The translations under genes and the position numbers were made by a program. The notes under the pieces were generated by a model that ran no database searches, had not been told where the DNA came from, and saw only the letters and a list, made by a program, of their open reading frames with translations. Of a stretch of 64,000 nt of DNA, positions 45,201 through 57,100 are shown one piece after another (position 1 is the first letter of the stretch; each line of letters opens with the position of its first letter). The DNA is from Gavia stellata (lineage: Eukaryota; Chordata; Aves; Gaviiformes; Gaviidae): the NCBI RefSeq assembly GCF_030936135.1, contig NC_082617.1:30001-94000 (forward strand), given 5' to 3'.

Positions 45201-47351
45201 CCTGCTGCTTGCCCTCTTGCTTGCTGCCTTGTAAAGAAGGTGTTTGGGCACAGCTAAAGAAACAATTGTTTTGGCTTCTGTTTAAGTCTGCACTCGGCAG
45301 CGTTTCTGCTTGTGGCGTTTTGCTTTCTCTATGCATTGTGCCATAGGACTTCTGAAAGTGCATCTTGCACGTGTGGTGGAGTTGATTGAACCTCTTCCTG
45401 AGCAGCTCTTGTCAGTCCTTCAACTGCTTGAACGGAATGGGAGATCTGTTTAAATCCCACTTGAAAACTGAGCAACTCCCAAGCCTTTTTTAATTTAATT
45501 TGCTTTAAAAGTTTCTTAGTTACAGGTGTTGGAGTTTGAAGCATGTGGTTAGAAACGCTGCAGAAAGTACGTTCTTATACAGAAATACTTGTGAGTGACT
45601 GATTACAGAAGCCCTGTGCTGCTTCTGTCCTTCTGCTGTTTTGTGCCAGAAATCCCTCTTTGAGAGGGGCAAGGAGTCCCTGGAGTCAGAGTTCCGCAGC
45701 TTGATGACACGACACAGCAAGCCGGTCCCACCCATCCTCATCCTGGACCTGATCAGCGGGGATGATGAAATGGAGATGCAGGAGGAGATGTCTCTGGAGC
45801 ACCTCCCGGAGAGCGTCCTGCACGATATCATCCGCATTTCTGGCTGGCTGGTGGAAAACGGCAGGAATCAAGGTTGGTAGTGCTGTGTATTGTTCCCTTG
45901 TAGTTCTGTATCAGGTGAGTGCTCTCCAACTACTTACTGCATGTGGCTGAGACCAAAAGTAGGGTGTTGAGGGTTGTGTGTAGCCCTGTACAGCTTTGAT
46001 TGTAGATCACACACCTTCAGCCTTGAAGCCTCTGCTCAGGTGCTGCTGTGGCTAACAAATCATGACTCGCACTGCTGTTGGTAGCTAGCAGCGCTAGCAA
46101 AACTAGTGACTGCCTTAGTGGCACCTTTTAGGTGAGTAGTTCAGTCTCCTTTCAATCACCTTCTTAAGATCCTCCTTTTTTTTTTTTTTACAGCATTTGT
46201 AGTGAGTGATGGTTTGTCAGTTGAACAGAATGATCTGGTGAATATGATGAGAGAGCGAGCTGTGTAAATAAAGCATAAATTGTCTTAATGCATAGCCTGT
46301 CCTATAGCAGAAATCCATTGAACTCGCATCTGTGATGCCTTCTGATGGAGCTGCAACTATCTAGTGCTCCATCATTATAAGTGTTATAAATGTGTGAGAC
46401 ACTGGTCACTTATTCCCATTTGGGAACTATTTATGAACAGAACTTTTTGTAGTAAATGTGACCAAGGGCTGGGAGGGGGAAGCAGCACAGAAGACTTTCT
46501 TCAGTCAGCACATGTCTCTTCTTTCCTGTTCTGCAGCATCAAAATCTGCCTACAGCTTTATACTCCTTTATTAACTTTTTCTTTGGGAGTGAACAATTTT
46601 GTGGACTTGTTACAGGAAACCTGTACTTTCACATACATATAGCTACTAGAATCACCCCCCACCTCAATGATTTGCTTCTGAGTGGGGATTACTGTGCTTA
46701 CCAAGTATGACAAACATCTTTTAAAAGCTTCTTAAGAACTTTTCCATGATCAAAGGCGACTGAAGCATATATAGCATATTTTGTTAGTCAGTTTGTATTC
46801 TGCTTTCAGATGATGAACGCCTCATTTAGTTCCTGAATGCCCTGAATCCTGAGCAGTGTGTAAAGTCTCTCATGTTAGAAACTGAGCACTTGAATTGACA
46901 ATGTCTTGCACAAATGTCTCCCATCAGTTCCACAACTGATGTGCTCTTGGTGCACAGACTTGTTGTGTGTGGTGGGAGGGCTGGAATGAATACTGTGGGG
47001 GAAGGAAGAAGAAGTAGTAGTTTTTGAAGAAAATAGGAGAGGCTCTGGGAGGGAAAAACACCTCGGGTCCCACATCAATGCTACTAGGGCCCCTTAGGGG
47101 CACAGAGTGTTTCAGGAAAGGTTTGTTTTATCATATAGTGTTCCCTGTTTGCCTATAATCTTGTTTCTACCTTGTCTCCCTAGATTTTGTGCCTGTTTAT
47201 TTCCAAATCCACTCTGTCCAGCTTGACCGCTCCATCAAGGGGCTGAAAGACCATTTCCGTAAGAACAGCTCCTCCACTGGAGTGCCATATTCCCCTGCCA
47301 TTCAGAACAAAAGGAAGGACACCCCCACCAAAAAGCCACTCAAGAGACCAG
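42174..47351 (+). CDS. EXOC7: EXOC7 (Exo70), first six coding exons; rest not found
   Basis: Exo70 is a subunit of the octameric exocyst, which tethers secretory vesicles to the plasma membrane. Its C-terminal domain binds PI(4,5)P2 and Rho-family GTPases. Exons: 42174-42233, 43056-43121, 44190-44374, 45046-45151, 45650-45872, 47184-47351, all with GT-AG sites and matching phases (808 nt, 269 codons). The protein starts MIPAEEVSARRRAIEGKLKQ and continues through the N-terminal coiled coil (SILSSFESRLMKLENSIIPV) to the KRKDTPTKKPLKRP linker, matching vertebrate EXOC7 closely. The remaining roughly 400 residues (CorEx and C-terminal helical bundles) are not seen in the following 16 kb, where another gene begins on the same strand. 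Either a very long intron or a truncated copy would explain this. Confidence 0.93.
43056..43121 (+). CDS. EXOC7: EXOC7 exon 2
   Basis: EEEPLSFIKESLEKSDQLTE then NM. Acceptor gacag|GAAG, donor CATG|gtaagg. 22 codons, phase 0. Confidence 0.93.
44190..44374 (+). CDS. EXOC7: EXOC7 exon 3
   Basis: N-terminal coiled coil: VSILSSFESRLMKLENSIIP ... ENLQRLQENVEKALSCLDHV. Acceptor tgtag|GTTT, donor AAGG|gtgagt. Confidence 0.94.
45046..45151 (+). CDS. EXOC7: EXOC7 exon 4
   Basis: PTGRLEEYLNCMDKIQKAVE ... PELNRV. Acceptor ttcag|CCCC, donor GTG|gtaggt. Confidence 0.94.
45650..45872 (+). CDS. EXOC7: EXOC7 exon 5
   Basis: KSLFERGKESLESEFRSLMT ... LEHLPESVLHDIIRISGWLV. Acceptor gccag|AAAT, donor CAAG|gttggt. 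It ends in phase 1. Confidence 0.94.
46194..46267 (+). CDS. EXOC7: Candidate alternative last exon of EXOC7
   Basis: A strong pyrimidine tract and acceptor (t16acag|CATT) precede a 74-nt stretch. In the phase left by EXOC7 exon 5 it stays open for 24 codons (A-FVVSDGLSVEQNDLVNMMRE-RAV) and stops at TAA. The stop overlaps an AATAAA signal (46267-46272). If used, it would give a truncated Exo70 of about 236 residues carrying the N-terminal coiled coil only. This is inferred from splice signals, phase and protein-like composition. I know of no established isoform with this ending. Confidence 0.4.
47184..47351 (+). CDS. EXOC7: EXOC7 exon 6
   Basis: DFVPVYFQIHSVQLDRSIKG ... SSTGVPYSPAIQNKRKDTPT. 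Acceptor ccctag|ATTT, donor CCAG|gtgagt. Confidence 0.94.
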
Positions 47352-50300
47352 GTGAGTTCTTGAAGGGGTGGGGGGGGGATTGCTGTACTGTGTATCCTCT
47401 TGCCTGGCTATCAAACACCTATCTGTAGGCCTTCTCACTGCTGAGGTAGCCTCTGTGTCTAAAATGTGCGCTTAGGACAGAAGCAGGGGTAAGACTTTGG
47501 AGATAAGCGCCTCTTCTCTGCCCTGGATTCAGCATTGAGGCTACAGGCATTTTCTGTCTCTGTTATAAAAGGGCTATAAAAGGATATGATCAGAGAGCAC
47601 CTGTCCTCAGCCTTGGAATATGGAATACAGACTGTGCCACAGCAAAATAGAAAACTGTGATCTGATAAAACACATCACTTTAATAATCATTAGTTATGAA
47701 TAAATTATTACTATGCTAGGAAACCAAGAACTCATCAGGACTTGAGATGGGGACTAGGTAGGTGCCTACTGACATGAGATCCAAAGTGGTCTCAATTTTG
47801 GAAGGGCTGTTAAGCTTTTGCCTTGGCTTGTCTTTGGAGGAACTAGGAATGTGGTTGGTGGCTTACTCCACCTCTCCTCATAATGGAGTTTTGCTGCATT
47901 TTCTGCAGCTGGTGAGGCCGCTCACTCCGGTGTACCGGAGCGCAGAGCTGGAATTCCCATCTCTGAAACGTGCCATCTAGTGGGAGCACAGCCAGGAGGG
48001 CCAGCAAAAGCTAGCACATACCTCCCGCAGCAGCACAGCGATATTGTCCCGCTGTGTGTCACAGCACCCTCTGCAATAGTGATCAAAGTCAGAGAAGTTC
48101 GTATTTCTGTGGGTTTACCTGGCCAATACTCTCCCACCCTAATATTTTTTTCCTGTGTTGTCAAATACTCTTATTGGGTTCAAAAACTTAGTAAGAAATG
48201 TGGCTAGGGACTGGAAATGGATGGGATGGGGAAAGGGAGGAAAAGAAATACCCATTTTAATTGTGCTGTGTTTATTTTTATAATCCTGATGTGAATGCAG
48301 TCCTCATCCCAGGTAATGTGTGTCTATGTGCGCGTGTGCTGGCCCTGGTGCTCGCTCTCTTCACTTCTGTGTGTGGAGAGGCTTTGCTGGGTCTCTTCTT
48401 GCTAAAGCAGAGGGTGTGCCTGGGATATTTGGAGAAGGGGGGCTGGCTGGGGAAGGCTGTGACATCCAGAGATAACCCCTCTGGTCTTTTAAAATCAATC
48501 TGTGCCATTGCTGCTGTTTCCTGGAGCTGTTCCTGAAAGCTGATGTGTGAGTTGCAGTTGGTGAATGCAGATAGTCTGTGAATTTCAGTGGATTTTGCCC
48601 TGTCAGCAGAGCACCACCTGACAAGAGTATGTCTTACCCCACACTTGGCTTTCCTCTGGAGTTTGACAGGTAGTTATTTGCCTAAGAATTTGCCCTCAGT
48701 GTTGGGAGGCCTGTAGAGGACAATATCCTCCTGCTGAGGAGAACTAGCTATGCTGCAGATGGCAGAAAATCAGTGGTTTAAATGGTTCCTAAGCATGATG
48801 GCAGTCATTTGTGTTCAGCTCCTGAGCAGTCTCTCCTGCCCAACAACATGATTACAATAGGTAAAAATTATTTTTGTGTGGTTCAGTAGCACTGTACTGG
48901 AAAGATGCCAGATGGGGGATCTGAAGTTGAGCCATGGGGAACTCGGGTTGCAGGTGCTTCAGGTTTGGTCCACAGTTCTTGGTTATCACCGGATACTGAA
49001 AAGATCCCTGGGTTTTGATTGCTGTGAAGTTAGCAGGGTCAGCAAACATTTCTGAGCAGCCTGCCAAATGGTAACATCTCCCCTATGCCCTAGGTAAATA
49101 GATGGATGAGATTTTTTTTGAGCAGATGAAAAGAAAATCACTAGGATTTTTTAATGGGTCTCAGATCTTGGATGCTCACACAGAGAGTACAGAAAGGAGC
49201 CCACATGTCTGAGAGCACAAGCATTTGTTCTCTACCAACAGGGTTCCTCCAAAATGGATGCATTTGGCCATCCAGAATTACTTGTCATGATGAATGTCTC
49301 GGCTGTAGGTTTGCCAGGAGATTTTCACATCTTTTTGCCCAGTTTAATTGGAGTTTGTGAGATGGCCAGCTAGAAGGCCCAGAGCATTGGTGTGAATGCA
49401 CTTAAAGAGCTGACAGTGTATGAAGGAAAGCACAATTCAAATGATCTATTGGGGTATTGTTAATCTCAAGAAAAGATTGGAGACAAATTAGCCACTATCT
49501 TCTGTGAACAAGGACAGAGAACCAGACTGTAGCTCTTGAAGGACAGGGGTGGTTAAACCTCATACACCAGCCATCTCTTCTGGCTACTAAATTCTACTTA
49601 AGTGAAATTAAAAATGGAGGAAAAAAATAGTCTTTGAGCAGAGATTCACTGTTTTTTCTGCAGTTCCATCAGCTTTCAAGGACAGCTCTTGAGGTGGAGG
49701 TCTTATACCCTCTTCACACTGGCACAGTGGCCCTCTTCATAGCAATATTCATCTGGTGGTGTTTGATTCCCCTGGTTTTAGCCTTTTTTCAATTATGGAC
49801 AAAGAATTTTTTTTCTGTGCTACTGCTTCAGTAAGTAAAGTCAAGTTCTGCCAATTTGGGTTTCAGACAAGGGGGTTTTCTCACAGTTCCAATTTGATTT
49901 CCTTAAGGAAGAATATCCCAGTGCACACCCCAATGCACACTTAAACCTGTTGCAAGGGATAAATAACAAACTAAATCTGATGTGCTGTAACTTGTTTACC
50001 CACAAAGCAAAGAGCAAGAGAGGCTACAGCTAAAGGGAAGGTGAGGTGTTAGGGACAGGGTAACAAAGCAGAGGACCCCGCGTCTCCCCCAGGTACTATG
50101 TTGGATTCTGGAGAACATGCTCCATATCCATGTGTTGTTTCAGAGGGTCTTAATCTCTGCGTTAGTGTTTTATTTGTTGATGTACCCTGTACCGTCTCCC
50201 GTTGTTACAGCATGCAGTTGAAAATCTGACTGCTGGAGGTGCTTCTAAAGTAAAGTTGCCTCCTCTTTAAATGAAACTTGCCAAGTCAAGTTGAACTGAT

Positions 50301-52939
50301 GAAGCAATCTGTGGGCTTTTTTTTTTTTTGTAGTTTGCTGTTTGAAATGTCAGCAGTCTGTCTCAGAGGGCAGGTGTATTCAGATTCCCAAATCATCCTG
50401 CTGCAAACACATGCACATAAAATACCTCTTCTTTGTGATTCCGGTAGACCCAGTGCTTTTTTTTTTTTGGCTTTAGAGCAGCAGGTAGCTCAGAAGCTCT
50501 GCATTGCCAGGGAAGGATAGGGCCAGAAGGTGCTGGTAGGGGCACCCATCTTTGCTGCCTACAAAAAAGCCGGAGAACTTTAGCTGACAGACTCCTGCAG
50601 CTGGTGCTTAAAAAAAGAGGATGCGTTGCCCTTCTGCTTGGTTAGGAAACTGCTTAATGGAAGAGAGAAACAATGTGCAATTGGAAAACTGTGCCTCATG
50701 CATGCCCCAAAGCCATTTTATTTAACAATTGGGCCCCAGGAGCAGAAGTTTCAGGTGTTTTTTTGACTTTTGGGGGTTTTGGGGGCTCTTTTCAAGCTAT
50801 AGGGGAGCCCTTTTTCAGTTTACTTAATGCTCCAGTTTACCTAGCGGTGAGGTACTACCTGGAAGGCAGGCTGTGGAGTCTTTGTGTGGCAGAATAAAGA
50901 GCCTGTTCCTGCTTCCCATATTGATCGCTGCCTAGCTTGAATGTGATGTTTTCATTAGTAGCTGAAACGTGGTCCGGTCCCGTTTGGTTTGCGAGCTGCC
51001 TAAAAGGGGAAAACAATTGTGGAACAAAAGCATTTGGCTTCCACTAGAATCCATTAAAGCCTAATTAAAATACTAAGTAAGAGGGATACAGGAGCACTGA
51101 AGTGATGCCCGTGAACACTGAACACTCAGTGTGTGTCAGCGTAAACACAGGTAATTGTGCTTATGCAAATAAAATGCAGCAGTGGTGTTTCAGCTCATCT
51201 GAGAAGAAACTGTCAGGGGTGGGCTGTGGAGTCGTGCGCTGCATACCTGTGAAGTGAGATCCTATTGACAGCAGCAGCAGTTGTACTGTCTGCTTGGTTC
51301 TCACACCAATTTACCATCTTTTTTTATTCTTTTTTTTTTCCCCCCCTCCCCCTGGATGCTTGAAAGTGGGGGAAGATGAAAGAACTGGTAGAAGAACAGT
51401 ACCTGGGTTGAGCTGCTCTGCATCAGCTGGGCCCTGGTAACAGCAGTAAGAAAGAGCTTAGTGCCTATCTCCAGAGCTTGCTACAGCCCTGCTTGCTCAG
51501 AGGAACTTGCTGTTGTGCCCAAGCCGTTAAGGTTTCTGAAAGCAGCTAAGAATAAAGTGGAAGTGTTGGGTACGAAGGGCCTCAGGAAGCTTGGAAGAAG
51601 AGGCATAGCCCTCTCACTTGGTCGTATGGCAGAGGCTAGGAGCAAATGCATCAGCACAGCGAGGGTGTAAGTCTTCCCTCCTCCCTGGTGTGCGGTTAGA
51701 GGGGAGAAGTTTCCTACTGGAAGAATGTGTTTTATGGATATGATTTTTACTTTACTGAGTGGTTGAGAACACTCTGAACTGGTAGAAGAAAAATGGTTCC
51801 TAAAAGGTAATGTTTCACTGGCAACAAGTTCTGTTATTTAGTAAGTGCCCCAGGTTAAGGCAGCTTGGTAATTCAGTGGGAACACCTCTCTCCTGTTCTC
51901 CCCCATTAGAGATGCACTGTCTGGGGGACCTGAAGTTTCCTTCCCCCTGCGGCGTATCCCTTCATGGGATCGAGCTGTCCTGCGCCCCAGGATACTGTTC
52001 TGCAGCAGTGTGTACTTGGGCTTCCCCTCAGGATAGCGGCCCTCAGCACTTGGGCAGCCAACACTCATTTCCAAGCTGCACTGTGGCTTACAGTTACTGG
52101 TGGAAGTAGGGATTTTTTGCATGTTGGAAGTATTTATTACTTTGAAGCGGAAGAACAATTCTTAATTTTGGCAGCAGCATTTTTATTTCTTGGATCCTTC
52201 TCCATTTACTCAGGTCTCCTATAGAAACTCCTTCTACCTTCCCAAACCTTTGTTCCCTGTTGTGCAGGCAACAGCAAAGCTCTGCTGTGAGAGGGTGTCC
52301 ATGTGCTTGTGATAATTGTAGCTTGTTGCATGACGACTAACCTTTTAATGTGGAAGCAGCGCTTAGTCTTCAGTTGTCACATGAATGCTTTGTTTTGTGC
52401 TTTCTAGCTGTATATCCAGCATTGGCTTTTGTTCAGTTCTGTCTGGTTTTTGTGTGTGTTAAGTATAAATCTTTTTAACCCAGTGTTATTTTTTTCCCAT
52501 GGTTTTAATTGATTTGCAGTTCCTTAGAAGAGAAGTGTCTTGGGGATTAGGGTGACTTAATGCGAGTTAGACATGGGTGGGCAGCATCCGTTATTCTATG
52601 ATGCCTGTGATGGGAATTGCTGCTGCAGTCGCTCTCTTGAGCCCAGAGGTTGTCACCCTTTTATCGCTTCCTGTAACGCCAGAGATCATTCCTTGTCTTG
52701 GCTGTGGGGCTCCTGATGGGTCTGTATTGAGTGTGCTCAGAAAATACCCCTCGGAAAGGCACCTCTTTCTGCAGGTCTAACCCAGTGGCTGCGGTTGTGG
52801 CTCTGGGGAGCAGGCAACGTGCTACCGGACAGGAATGGTCCGTCCTGCGAAGCCCTGCTTCCACAGCTGAGGAAAAGCAGCAAACCTTCCATGCTGGGAT
52901 TCAGAGGACCGGCTTAAATAAACTCGTTCCAGGGAAGGG
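47352..52939. other. Long gap after EXOC7 exon 6 without recognised exons
   Basis: I searched the plus strand for the next expected EXOC7 exons (GTIRKAQNLL and later helical-bundle exons) and found none. The sequence is single-copy looking, with short pyrimidine and T runs (50320, 50460, 51320). Confidence 0.5.
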
Positions 52940-52946
52940 TGCTGGA

Positions 52947-53530
52947 GCCCGCCGGGCGTCCCCGGCCAGGGCCCCCTCGCTCCGGGGAGCTCCTGCGGGG
53001 GGGCGCGTTTGGGGTCGGCAGCCGGGGGCCTCTTCCACCCGCTCCGGTGCCGCCGCACGGGTGGGCGTGGGGCAGCAGCCCCGGGACAGCCGCTGCGGAC
53101 CCCTCTGTCCCGGGAGGGGCGGGGAGGGGCGGGCCGGGACCGCCGCGCCTCTGCCCTGCGCCCGCCGGGGTCTCTCGGTCCCGCCGGCTGCCGCCCAGCG
53201 AGGGGGGTTCGGCGGAGCTCGGCAGGGGTGTCCCGGGACCCGCCCGAGGAGAGCTCCTGCGTGGGCAGCGCCCGGGCCGGTTCGCCTGGGCGGGGGCTGC
53301 GGCACCGGCACCGGGCCCGGCCCAGACCCGCCCCGCCGGGTCCCGCCGGGCCGAGAACATCCGAGCCGGGCCGGGTCCCGCCGGGCCGAGCCGAGAACAT
53401 CCGAGCCGAGCCGAAACGACCCGAGCCCGGCCCAGCCCGCGGATCGGAGCGGAGCCGAAACGACCCGAGCTGAGCCGAGTCCCGCCGAGCGGAGTCGAGC
53501 CCGGAGCAGCCGAGCCGGAATGACAGGAGC
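52947..53530 (+). promoter_or_regulatory. CpG-island promoter of gene X, duplicate of 35.66-36.05 kb
   Basis: About 390 bp (52947-53330) are almost identical to 35660-36045. A degenerate gagcc/cgagcc array follows in both, but the two arrays differ. It lies about 470 bp upstream of the gene X start codon, and a donor-like ATTTT|gtgagt at 53546 may end a 5' UTR exon. Confidence 0.6.
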
Positions 53531-53997
53531 CCCGCTGACATTTTGTGAGTTCTTTCTGGTTAGAATTCTTCTCTTCAAGGTCAGTTGATCCCTTTCTGGG
53601 GCAGTGTGTGAATGTGGATATTATTTGGGTTTTACTGTAGCTGAATAATGACCCCTTAGGCTCTTTGGCTGTGGAGGGGTAGTTTGTTGTGTGCCTGCAG
53701 AACAGCCTGAGGCAGATTGGTTTCATCCACTGAAAACAGCGAAATAGCTGTTTTGGAAACTGCCTGTTAGTTACTAGAAGGTGATTGAGGAGAACTTCAC
53801 GTACACATTACGTAACTTTTTGCACGCACATGTGCGCGCAGACAAGCACGCCTGTGTATATATCCACATGTGGAAGTGTATATGCTGTGAGCTTATAGAT
53901 TGAGAGCTTTAGGAAAAAGAGTAGTAAACCGCTGCATACAGAAGAATGTTTGATTTGTGGCGAGAAGTTTATCTAAAAATGTGTTTTACCCTTTAGG

Positions 53998-54128
53998 ATG
54001 GCGCCAGAAGTTGCTGCAGTAGGAAGAAAAGGTGGCTATAAGCACCTCTGTGATCTGTGGGCAGCTGGAATAACTGCTACAGAGCTCGCTGAGCTTCAGC
54101 CTCCAATGTTTGACCTACATCCCGTGAG
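53998..54128 (+). CDS. Gene X exon 1 (coding part)
   Basis: Acceptor cctttag|G then ATG. 43 codons plus 2 nt, donor GTGAG|gtgagc. The ATG is directly at the acceptor, so an upstream UTR exon is likely. Confidence 0.7.
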
Positions 54129-57100
54129 GTGAGCAAAGGGTTAAAGCGCGGTGTGTAAGTACAGCTTCCCAAATCATCCATTTGGAGTAGTGGCTGCATG
54201 GGTGCTTGTGGTGTTTGGGGGTACTGCAAGGGTGTTGGGTTGTAAGTGTTCTGGATGTACGTGATAGAAATTGTGACAACTCCTTTTGCTGCATAAACGC
54301 GTCATGCTGTCCTGGTAGCGTCTCTTAAACGGATGGACTTCTTCCTGCCAACTAAACAATGTATTCAAAATTCATGGCAGATAATGTACTGCCATGTCAC
54401 CCACAGAAATACTGTTGGTTTTTTTAGAGCGCTTTTGCTAATGATGAAAAGCAACTGCCAGCCTCCTGAATTAAAGGACAAAATGAAATGGCAAGTACTT
54501 TTCTGTTTCAGTAGATAATGATCATGTATTTCACTGGGCAATTGATTCTCATGTTTACCACTTCCTTTTACAGGTCCAATAGTTTCCATCATTCTGTGAA
54601 AACGGTACTTAGAAAAAAAATCCTGAAAAAAGACCGACAGCTGAAAAGTTACTACAGGTATAAATTTATGTGTGGGATTTTTTTTAAGTTCTAAAATTAA
54701 AATGTGCTTAATACGAGCGGTTGGAATTTTAATCTGTGTTTTTCCTTCTGTCTTTCAGCATCCTTTTTGTCACCCAGCCATTAAATCCAAGTCTTGCTAT
54801 TGAACTTTTGGATAAAATGAATAATCCTGATCATTCCACTTACTGTGATTTTGATGACGATGATCCTGAGGTAGGAATACGTTTTAATCACAGGATCAGA
54901 TTAAGTTTTCATTTGCCAACCAAACTAAATGCTTATGGTTCATTGAGGCATAGAATGTTTTGTGATCTGGGAACAGGCTGAAGGGTTGCTTTTACTTTTG
55001 GTTGTGCTGCTCTGTCACACGTCCAGGCCCTTAGCAAAATTCATTATATTTGGGGGAGAGATGCTCAAAGAGAAAGAGATGAAAACACTTTAAAATTTTG
55101 TTTGTGGTTGTCCTTCAACAATTTTGCAGCAGTATGTGTGGACTGCTTCTGCAGTCCCGAGTTCTGTCGTGCATTCTGCTTTCTGTTTCTTTGTGGAATT
55201 ATGTTTCCATTCGTCTGCAAAGCAAGCATTCGTAAAAATAATTTTCCACCTCTGTAGAACTTGTTCTTTTGTTCCTAATTTGCTTTCTTATGAGGAGAAG
55301 AGAATGATCCTGTAGTTGTTTTTGTCAAGCGTTTTGGTATGTGTTTCTTGCAGATTCTATTTTCTATCTTGGAATACTCTGAAACTTGATTTCACCTACG
55401 GTTTTGTCAAAGGCAAAGTTTCTGATTTTCTGCTTTAACAGCTGGGAAAAAAATAGCACGCTTATGTAAGGTGATAAGCAGCACAGGACTGAAGTGTTTT
55501 GTAAACAAGAGAAAACAGATATTCTGTTACTGCATCCTGTCTTCATACTTAACTGTATGTTAGTGAAGACTTTCCAACTATCAATACCGTTAAACTGAGA
55601 GGCCAAAAAGGAAATGTTATCTGAGCAAAGGCAAATGCTGGCCAGCATTGTCTTTACTTGCTCAAATCCAGTGTTTTAAAACCCTTGTCTTGAAGGTGAG
55701 GACACTCTACAGATAAAATGTCTCCAAATAATTCTAACTTTCATGTACAAAAACGTACATGCAATCTTTATTTTTAGCTTCTGCTTGATTTCTGTCTTTC
55801 TTTGTTGCTGTTACGCTAAAGAAACTTGCTAAAAAGTAGGTACACAATACTGGGTTTCAAGTGAATATATTTTGGAATTGAAGTCTTATATTGTTCGCCT
55901 CTAGCCTCTGGTAGTGCCTCATAGGATACACTCGAGAAGTAGAAAAGAGAGAAGAGAAAAGACACGCTCTGAAATAAACTGTAAGCATGTGTAATATGAC
56001 AACATTAAATATTCTTAAAATAATCATTGATAGTCACATATTCCAACTAGTATTCTGCATAGCTGACGTATATAGAAACATTTTTAGTGATACAGAGGAA
56101 AAGAAAAACTTATGCTGTTTCACTTACGGATATAGGTTCTAGATGACTATGCCAAAGAAACATTAGTGTAAAACATTTGAATACACCTTTTGTCAGCACT
56201 TCAGCAAATCTCACTATTGCTTCATCTTAACTGAACAGGACGCAGCCTGAGCTCTTCTGAGAGCTGGCTGGTATTGCTTCATATGCCACTGCAGCAGAGA
56301 TATTCGGAGTGATGCCAGGTTGTGCTAGGTAGCAGAATGGCAGAGGAAGATTTTTCTGCCTTAATTTAGTCTCTTGTTGTAGTTTGAACTGAAACAGTCC
56401 TGTAGAAATCAGGAAAGGAGGTGGTTGATCGCTGGCCGTTACAAGCAGACTCCATCCCCCAAACTGTAGTCATTCTTTTGTTTGAATTAAATCAGAGCAA
56501 TCCTTGGCGCTTTAGTTGTCTTTCCTGAAGCTAAAATTGAGGGAAGGAGTGTTAATGAGCGTCTGCCAAAGGGCTTTCCTGGAAGATGCGATAAGCTCTC
56601 TCCAAACTCCATTCACGGCTCTTTAGTGCTAGTGATCTCCCCGAAGAACAGGTCCCAGAGGGAATTCCCACAATGGCTGTGTGTTTTACCTAAATTACAT
56701 CTGTATTGCTGCTCTAAAGAGGGCACTTGACGGCCTGTTTGCTGAATGGTTTTCCTCCTCTTTCTAATGACTAGGTGGGGCAAGTGGCGATCGTGCTGCC
56801 TTTGTGATGGAAGAGTACTTTCTGTGCCCCTTAGTTTCCAGCAGGCACAAGTTGGGGGTGTGCCTGTGCCAGAAGTTTGCATCAGTGGGGCTGTGATGCA
56901 CTCATTAAACGGGATTTGTCTTTTTTGTTAGCCTTTGGAGCTGAATTGGGTCTCATTGCAGTCCAGCTTAGATTCTTGTTTTCCTTTTCTCCTCTTTAGT
57001 TGGTCAAGTAAAATTTGGTCCACCCTTGAGGAAAGAGACGGAGCCACGTCGTGAGTTTGTGAGTTACAAGCAGCATGGGCTATGCTCTGCACATTATTCC

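Noticed and set aside
52822-53726. 200-285-codon frames over the second CpG block
   Set aside because: Same compositional artefact as at 35 kb, shared because the DNA is duplicated.
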